This document shows positions 57,690-64,000 of a DNA stretch of 64,000 nucleotides, piece after piece. The translations under genes and the position numbers were made by a program. The DNA is taken from assembly GCA_950295325.1 (NCBI GenBank), contig OX485804.1, positions 62,276,533 through 62,340,532 on the forward strand. Reading direction: 5' to 3'. Origin of the DNA: Polytrichum commune. Taxonomy: Eukaryota > Streptophyta > Polytrichopsida > Polytrichales > Polytrichaceae. Position 1 is the stretch's first letter; every line of letters starts with the position of its first letter. Below the pieces are notes generated by a model. It ran no database searches and was not told where the DNA came from. It was given only the letters and a program-made list of their open reading frames with translations.

Positions 57690-58110
57690 GTTATGAAATT
57701 GATTTAAGAGTCCAGGAAGCCAAAAAGGCTCATGGGCTGAAAGTACACTAGGATGGTTTCAAACCAACGAATTCTCTAGAGTGGAGTCCAATAGCCTCCG
57801 TTAAATAGAGTCTAATATCCACTTGATGGTCTAATTAAAAGAAAGACTTGAGGTTCCCTAGAACTACATTCTCAAATAGTGATGGAAACTTGACTCTAAT
57901 GGGATTATATAGGGGACACTCTAACACGAAATGTGTCTCATTTTCAACTACATAATAAGAGACTAAATTCCATTGTAATAGGAGACAATAGAATTACACA
58001 TTAGGATTCTTGAGATTTTTTGATGCACTCAAATACATATTTCAAATGTCATGTCTTGCAATTAGCACAAAGATGTTTTGTACAAGTTTTTGTCAATAGC
58101 TAAGGAACAA
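57690..58110 (-). pseudogene. 5'-truncated LINE 3' end with zinc-finger remnant
   Basis: On the minus strand one frame gives NETHFVLECPLYNPIRVKFPSLF (in part HFVLECPLYNPIRVKFP), the HFL..C..Y..IR..F signature of the zf-RVT region at the C-terminus of plant LINE ORF2. Upstream is LCANCKT, which may supply the other Cys ligands, though with stops. The 3' end is shared with 59097-59405 and with two shorter fragments. Confidence 0.6.
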
Positions 58111-59095
58111 TATAGCTTGTGGGGAAGAGAAATGTCATTAAAATAATGCCAATGAAGAATTTTGAAGCAACAACCAACAAGTGTCATAATTGATGAGAAT
58201 GAAGTGAACATAGGTCAAAAGGTCAAAATCTATGAGTTAGCAACAATCATGGTTTCAAATCAAAGTTGAAAGATCTTTGAATAAGTGAACCTCCGTGTTA
58301 CAACAAAATGCTTGACAAGAATATTAAAGCCCCAAGGAGAAAGATGAAACCTCCATAAGGGCTTCAAATGAGGTAGCAACAATCATGGACTCAAACCAAG
58401 TTAGGAAGAGGAAATATCCTCACTACAAGTGTTATTGTTAGACCCCCAAGACACTACAATGTGGTGCAACATCTACCACAAAACCACTTTATCAACTTAA
58501 ACCAAAAAACAAAATTTGTTACAATGTCTATATGCAAGCCTCACACCACTAAGCTAACATCAAAACACCAATGCAATGTGACATATTGGGCACTACATTA
58601 TACTTGAGCAAAAGGTTGATCTTGCTTGAGGAACATTCATGTCAATACCCTGGGCTTTCATTGGGCTTCCTTGGTGCTTGATGTTGCCTAGATCTAGTTT
58701 CAAGATTTTTTATCTCATTTCAAGTTTCTAGATTTTAATTTTTTTTAATTTAAAAGATGTTACTTAGTACATGTATGCATGACAGCATGGATGTGAATGT
58801 TCAAACATATTGTGCCAAAAGTGCAACCTTATTTAAGACATGCTCTTGTCTCAAAATATGACCATGTTCATGTTCAAGAGGTCCAATGTGTTGCTATTAT
58901 TTAGCTCACAGGCCATGGGGCACATGACATGGGACACATGTTGCGGGCAAGGTTGAGAGTGTTTGACATGATAACCTCCCATGGCCCATGTTGGAGGTGG
59001 TTGACTTGGCTAGCTGGCATATTTAATTCATTCCATAAGTTACTCATCTTCACAAGAGATAAGCTTGGAAGATCATTTAAACGTTGAAAGGGCCA
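58111..59095. other. Non-coding stretch between two LINE ends
   Basis: No gene. The word ACCAAGTTAGGAAG and CTTCAAATGAGGTAGCAACAATCATGG (58367-58388) echo GAGTTAGCAACAATCATGG (58235-58253), a short internal repeat. Confidence 0.45.
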
Positions 59096-59405
59096 ATGAC
59101 ATGAAATTGATTTCAAAGTTCAAGAAACAAAAAGGCTAATGGGATTGAAAGTACATCAAGAAGGTTTCAAACCACCTAGTTCCCTAGAGGGGCAAAATGC
59201 AGTAGCCTCCTTGAGATAGAGGCTAATGTCGACTTGATGGTCCAATTGAAAGAAAGAAAGAAAAAGACTTGAGGCTCCCTAAAAGTGCATTATCAAATAG
59301 TGGTGGAAATTTATCTCTAACATGGTTATATAGAGGGCATTCCAACATGAAATGTACCTCGTTTCCAATTGTATTGTAAGAGGGAACAACAATGACTTTA
59401 AACAA
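59096..59405 (-). pseudogene. 5'-truncated LINE 3' end with zinc-finger remnant, second copy
   Basis: The minus-strand frame at 59405-59223 reads GNEVHFMLECPLYNHVRDKFPPLF (in part HFMLECPLYNHVRDKFP). It is the same family as 57690-58110 and in the same orientation, 1.4 kb away. No reverse transcriptase core is present. Confidence 0.6.
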
Positions 59406-60622
59406 GAAGATCCAAGCTAAATATTTGTTTTCGTTTTTTTCACTTAGCGTTTGGTTTCAGGCTTAGGAATGTGTTTTTTTCTAGTGCCATCATGGAGTGC
59501 TTATGGATGATGAGGGGGTTCATGTTCCATCCTAAGTTTCTAAGGTTGGTTATAAGAGCGGTTATATTTTGTGCATTTTATTTATCAACGGTTGTTAGAG
59601 GGAATTTGTCATGGCAAAAAATAATTTCTATGATTTGGAGGGTGTTATCACATGTCGGGGTTATTGGGGGTTGGTTTTCATTTGGAGGGGGGGGGGGGGG
59701 CGAGTATGCATAAGATGTTTGGTCTTAGTGTAGCATGACATGTGCATGGAGTGGTGTTGCATGAACATGTTAGTAGCCAATCTGAAGTGTGATGTCTTGT
59801 GGTTTGTTGTCAAGAAGTCTAACATTTGTGAGTGTGAGGAATCTTGTGTGCATTGTTTTATTGTGGTGTGCGGGTGATTTGGTGGAGTTTTTTGTTGCAC
59901 CTTGCTAATATGAGTCCTTTGAAGTATTCATTGGTGCATTTTAATAGGAGGGAAGCTAAGACATGAGTGATGAATGGCAAGCGTTGAGCAACAACATGAA
60001 TGAGTAGTGAGCAGTAAATTTACTAAACTCCAATTAAGATTTAGTAAATGAAAACAATTTTAGAGCACATATGCTAATTTTTGCATTCCTTCAACTATGT
60101 TCTTACCATCTCAGAGCACTAACACTTCATATCAACAATAATGAAGAGGGCCTATAACCATGGATTTTTGAAAAATCATTAGTCCATTGCTGCTTTTTAT
60201 TATAACAATTCGCACCAAGACATGTCACTCATTGAAATTCTCAAATATACAGCTAAACACACCACCGTAGACATTACTCACCCTGCAACGCTAGCAAGTT
60301 CACGTGAACATATGACCTTGTTGTAGGTGTACATTGGAGCATGAATGAACTTGTCATTGTCGAAATCAACTTTGCACAAAATGGTTTAAACATTTTATAG
60401 AGATGTTTGCGGTAGACTCATCTCCCTTTCTTTCCCAAAGCATGAGAGGACATTTTTGTGAAGTCAGGGAGCCAACGGGGTGGTGTGCACTGTGTGTATT
60501 CAGGGGGTGATGTTGGATTTATTTAGGGTAATTCCATCGGTTGGCAATTGATCAGCAACATTCATTGCCCAACATTCTAATGTGTGCTTGGTAGGCCTAA
60601 CAAAATTTGCGGTATGAATCCG
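59406..60622. other. Non-coding stretch
   Basis: No gene. 14 G in a row lie at 59687-59700. The plus-strand frame at 59471-59713 runs into this G tract and has no motif. Confidence 0.5.
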
Positions 60623-60758
60623 GGTTTACACTAAGGGTTTGTGCCCTCCAAAATACTTTGGGGTATAGTCCATGGACTTCTCCGTGCTCTCATCCAATAA
60701 GCAGGGTACCATGGTCATTCAAGAGCCATGGCCTAATGCATATGGTGTAAACATGCCT
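60623..60758 (-). mobile_element. MITE family C, copy 2
   Basis: Inverted homologue of 50562-50693. It begins GGGTTTACACTAAGGG and ends GGTGTAAACATGCC, followed by TTA. The interior shares TCCAAAATACTTTGG and GTCCATGGACTTCTC. Confidence 0.6.
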
Positions 60759-61498
60759 TAAGTTTTAAACGCATTTGTCAGCGTGGCACAAAGTATTTGT
60801 AGTTCTCTCCACTACTTAAATTTTTTTAGTGCACTATCAAAAACATTGTAGTTTTGAAGCAATGCCAAAACCGGTGGCTCCTTTTTCATCATATTTTGAA
60901 ATTTGGGTGTTGGCACTCTTCAACATAACATATTTAACAGTCGTTGCAAGTTGGGGGGGAGGGGAGAACATGAATAAGCCAAATAATATTATGAATTATA
61001 ATATGCTTATCCTCTCTTATTAGCATATTCAACCTAATAAACTCATTGAAGCATCCTCTCTAATATTATTGGAATGAAGTGGTTGACAACGTTGAATAAT
61101 GCTATGAAGTAAAACCCAAAAGCTTTGACATGTGACCCCTTTTCTCCATGTTTCTTCAGGTCAAGTCCACAATGTGGGCTTGGTAGCTTTTTGACAAACC
61201 CACTTGCATATCTCCCGAAACACATCTATATTGAGAGAGAGAGAGAGAGAGAGATGTTTGGAATTTGGAGCTTTCATAAAAATCGCGACCTTATTTGTGA
61301 ACCCGGAATGGGTTTGCATAACATGGCCTTTGGCTACCAAAACAAACAAGGGGATGACAACTATCTTTGAAAATAACTTCCCCATAGAGTCTAAACCAAT
61401 ATTGTGAGGGGGCATATGTGTTAAACCCCGACACCATCAGTTAGTGTATGGGTATGAATTATCCAAACCCGAGCGATACCACAATCTTTAAGCTACGT
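60759..61498. other. Non-coding stretch
   Basis: No gene. A (GA)n run lies at 61235-61255. The small overlapping frames around it on both strands are artefacts of that repeat. Confidence 0.5.
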
Positions 61499-61852
61499 GG
61501 GTGTTATTTGGTTCATTTCTCATGTTCTCCAACTTCTACCAATTAGATTTACACTACATAATTTGTGTTGCATTAGCAAATCTACAATGAAACATGTGCG
61601 AAAATTGGATTGAAAATCATACATGCCTTGATTTAGTTATTGTTATCCGAACATGCATGTTAGTGCATTTTTTAGTTTGATACAAAGGCCCTCCCAAATG
61701 CGTTCATTGTTTTAGTGTAGAGCATTTATTGGTATTTGAATATGCAATCCAATTTGTTTTAAATATCTATTATATTTTCTCTTTGATCCTCACCAAACCA
61801 TGCACCAATCGAATGTAAGGGTCATGTTAAGAAAATGAGCCACTTAATACCC
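61499..61852 (+). mobile_element. MITE family I, copy 3 (empty site)
   Basis: The ends are GGGTGTTATTTGGTTCATTTC and the inverted GAAAATGAGCCACTTAATACCC, partial inverted repeats of about 25 bases. 354 bp. It matches 31933-32430 but without the family F insertion. Confidence 0.6.
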
Positions 61853-62250
61853 ATTTACCTTAACCCTTAAAAGCCCTGGGGGTCTTAGCTTGAATCAAAA
61901 ATTGTATTATAAAGTATGAATTAGAAACTTTATTATGTGTTCACATATAAGAGAAACCCTTAGAGGTTTAATTTAAATGACATTTGTGCAATTGGAATAT
62001 GGATCTTTATCCTTGGTCTCCATCGAATCATTTTACAAGCATTTTCCTTGAGGAAATAATAAGAACTTGAGGGTTAATATCAGTGTCGATACCCACTTGG
62101 TATTTGTGCATACACCATTTATGAAACTTCACTATACCGCCCTATATTATACCCTTAGGCAATTCTAGAACGTCCTTGATGCCGTGATGTGTCGGGCCCC
62201 TTTTTGTTCAATACCCATACTCGTTGGCACATGAAGAAGAAATAGAAGAA
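61853..62250. other. Non-coding stretch
   Basis: No gene or clear repeat up to the family B MITE pair. Confidence 0.5.
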
Positions 62251-62253
62251 TAA

Positions 62254-63192
62254 GGGTTGGCTTACACCATGGACCAGGATGTCATCCGGGGCATCAGAAG
62301 AACGTTGATTGGTCGTTGAACTCATCCCAAGACCACTTCAATCTACAACAAGAAAAAAATGGTAAAGTGACCATGAAGGTCGAGGTCCCCAAAAGACATA
62401 ATTTTAAGGCCTAATTAATACATTGGCATGGTCCAACGGGTTTTGCGGTGAGAGAGGCAAGAGAGGTGGTATGGTACGAAAAGGCAAGGGCCCGTGGTAA
62501 GGAAATGCCATTATGATATATATTTTTAATGATATATTTTTGGGGGCTTTATATACAACTTTTCTGACTAGGTAAGGCTCACAAGGCACATTTTTCAACA
62601 TCTATGTGATGTAATGAATCTTGAGAAGCAAGTCCGCCCTCTATGTGCCTTGATTGTATCATAGCCCATGAGACATACCATTTCTTCCATGCCATACCCC
62701 TTAAACTGGCTCCCACATGTTTCACCAAACAATGTGGGACATCTAGAACTCAATCTGAGTACACATGGTGAAGCGGGCTGCAAATAATGCTCAATGTACA
62801 ACACAAGGTACAAGTCACATGAAAATAGCATTGAACACGTACAAATAAAATCGCTCATTTTTTTTGGTAAGAATTGTTGTGAGAAGATTTGCAAGCCACA
62901 TCTTCGACACATTCGACAAGAAGTGAAGCCCAAGAGAAGACAAGAGAATGTGTCAAACTTGAATTTTTTTTCTTTCCAAAAATGCCCTATTTGGGCATAT
63001 ATTTAAAAAAATCAACACATTCACTTTTTGGTGCATGGTCATTCTTGTTGGTCCACATTCAGTTTACACCTAGTGAGGGACCCAAAGGCTTTATAAATTG
63101 TTTTTTTAAGAAGTCGGACCATGAAGTCGGACCATGGAAAAGGGCCATCTTCCATGATCCGACTTCATGGTCCATGATGTGAACCGGCCCTA
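62254..63192 (+). mobile_element. MITE family B, copy 1 (with ~390-bp extra segment)
   Basis: 939 bp, flanked by TAA (62251-62253 and 63193-63195). The ends are GGGTTGGCTTACACCATGGAC and the inverted TCCATGATGTGAACCGGCCC. Outside about 62545-62932 it matches copy 2 at 63228-63770 throughout. The extra segment on the minus strand contains TGTCCCACATTGTTTGG, a start typical of plant LTRs, so a later insertion is likely. Confidence 0.8.
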
Positions 63193-63227
63193 AGTTAAGC
63201 GCACAATTGCGGTCCAACAACCTAAGG

Positions 63228-63770
63228 GGTTGTTACACCATAGACCATGAAGTCGTCCCAAAGCCCTGTAAGATATGTGATTGGTTGTTGAACTCGTCCC
63301 AGGACCACTTCGGTTTACACCAAGGAACGAAGGTCAAAGCAACCATAGAGTTTGAGGTCCCCAAAAGACATATTTCAAGGCATGCATCATCCACTAACAT
63401 GGTCCAACGGGTTTTTGCAGTGAGAGAGGCAAAAGAGGTGGTATAGTCGAAAAAGGCAAGGGCCCATGGCACATAATGTTGTGACAATAAAATTTCAATG
63501 AAACTCTTTTTGGGGAAGAGAAGATGAAGACAAGAGAATGATCAAACTTGGATTTATTTCTTTTCACTACTGCCCTTTTTGAACTTACATTGAAAAAATA
63601 ATCAACACATCCACTTTTTGGGTGCACGGTCATTCCTCTTGGTCCACATTCGATTTCCACCTAGTGCGGGACCCCGAAGGCTTTGTGAATGGGTTTTGTT
63701 AAGAAATGGGACCATGGGAAAAGGCCATCGTGCATGGTCCGACTTCACGGTCCCATGGTGGAAGTGGCCC
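63228..63770 (+). mobile_element. MITE family B, copy 2
   Basis: 543 bp, flanked by TAA (63225-63227 and 63771-63773). The ends are GGGGTTGTTACACCATAGACC and the inverted GGTCCCATGGTGGAAGTGGCCC, with GAAGTCG at the inner end of both. It lies 35 bp after copy 1, head to tail. Confidence 0.85.
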
Positions 63771-63856
63771 TAAGAAGTGCGGGCGAAGGAGAGGGTGGAT
63801 GTGAGGAATATGAGGAGTAGCCTTTGGGGCAGATGGGAAGCTAAGTTATATATGTT

Positions 63857-63874
63857 GGGGGGGGGGGGGGGGGG
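63857..63874 (+). repeat. Poly-G tract, 18 bases
   Basis: The longest of seven G or C homopolymers of 13 bases or more in this window; the others are at 29956, 30416, 33046, 47706, 49239 and 59687. Confidence 0.9.
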
Positions 63875-64000
63875 CAGGCATTCATGAGAAGGGTGGGGTC
63901 AGCCCTGATGAGACTTGGGGAGTGGGTGGGGGTGGGGTTGAGTCACCATGGGAAGTGGAGACCAGATGCCTGGTAGGTTGGTTGGTTGGTAGGTAAGTAA
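63875..64000. other. G-rich end of the window
   Basis: G-rich spacer with GGGTGGGGGTGGGG and a final (GGTT)n-like run (63975-63993). No gene. Confidence 0.6.

Noticed and set aside
59471-59713. 80-codon plus-strand open frame ending in poly-Gly
   Set aside because: It ends in a G homopolymer and has no motif.

Overview
This window is nuclear DNA of a land plant, and most of it is a repeat-rich gene desert. Three things point to a plant: a complete four-module DC1 (C1-like zinc finger) gene of a class that is plant-specific, short transposon families of typical plant kinds, and a tRNA-derived SINE. The species cannot be fixed from the sequence. Most of the DNA is AT-rich with short, stop-riddled frames. 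Only one gene looks intact.

Layout. 1-3.2 kb: AT-rich DNA, then a decayed gene with coiled coils and a RING-like Cys/His cluster. 5.2-6.9 kb: a G-poor, pyrimidine-rich stretch. 7.1-9.8 kb: a decayed minus-strand coiled-coil gene split by a 1,369-bp solo LTR (7609-8977) with a 4-bp target duplication; the reading frame resumes exactly across the LTR. 10.6-12.9 kb: a GC-richer island with one open frame. 13-35 kb: non-coding DNA with many MITEs, a LINE remnant and a 138-bp hairpin. 34-43 kb: four copies of a hAT-type MITE, each with a perfect 8-bp target duplication, two of them inside a ~160-bp tandem repeat array; a nested MITE with related empty sites; a long-TIR element. 45-49 kb: an intact SINE with an 11-bp duplication, a 780-bp near-palindrome and a pair of inverted SINE-like repeats. 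52-56.4 kb: the genic part, with a CpG- and pyrimidine-rich zone, four degenerate ~240-270-bp tandem repeats, the DC1 gene (53853-54941), candidate 3'-UTR introns and a lone enolase exon. 57-64 kb: 5'-truncated LINE ends and further MITEs, including a near-tandem pair.

The DC1 protein is a predicted zinc-binding adaptor of unknown role. The other elements do not form a pathway. Their value is as a record of transposition: several insertions can be dated relative to each other (MITE into satellite, MITE into MITE, LTR into pseudogene, extra segment into MITE). At least five short families have related GGGC..TT.ACAC ends; where a duplication is visible it is TAA, as expected for PIF/Harbinger-type elements. 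I found no CRISPR array, operon, rRNA or convincing tRNA.
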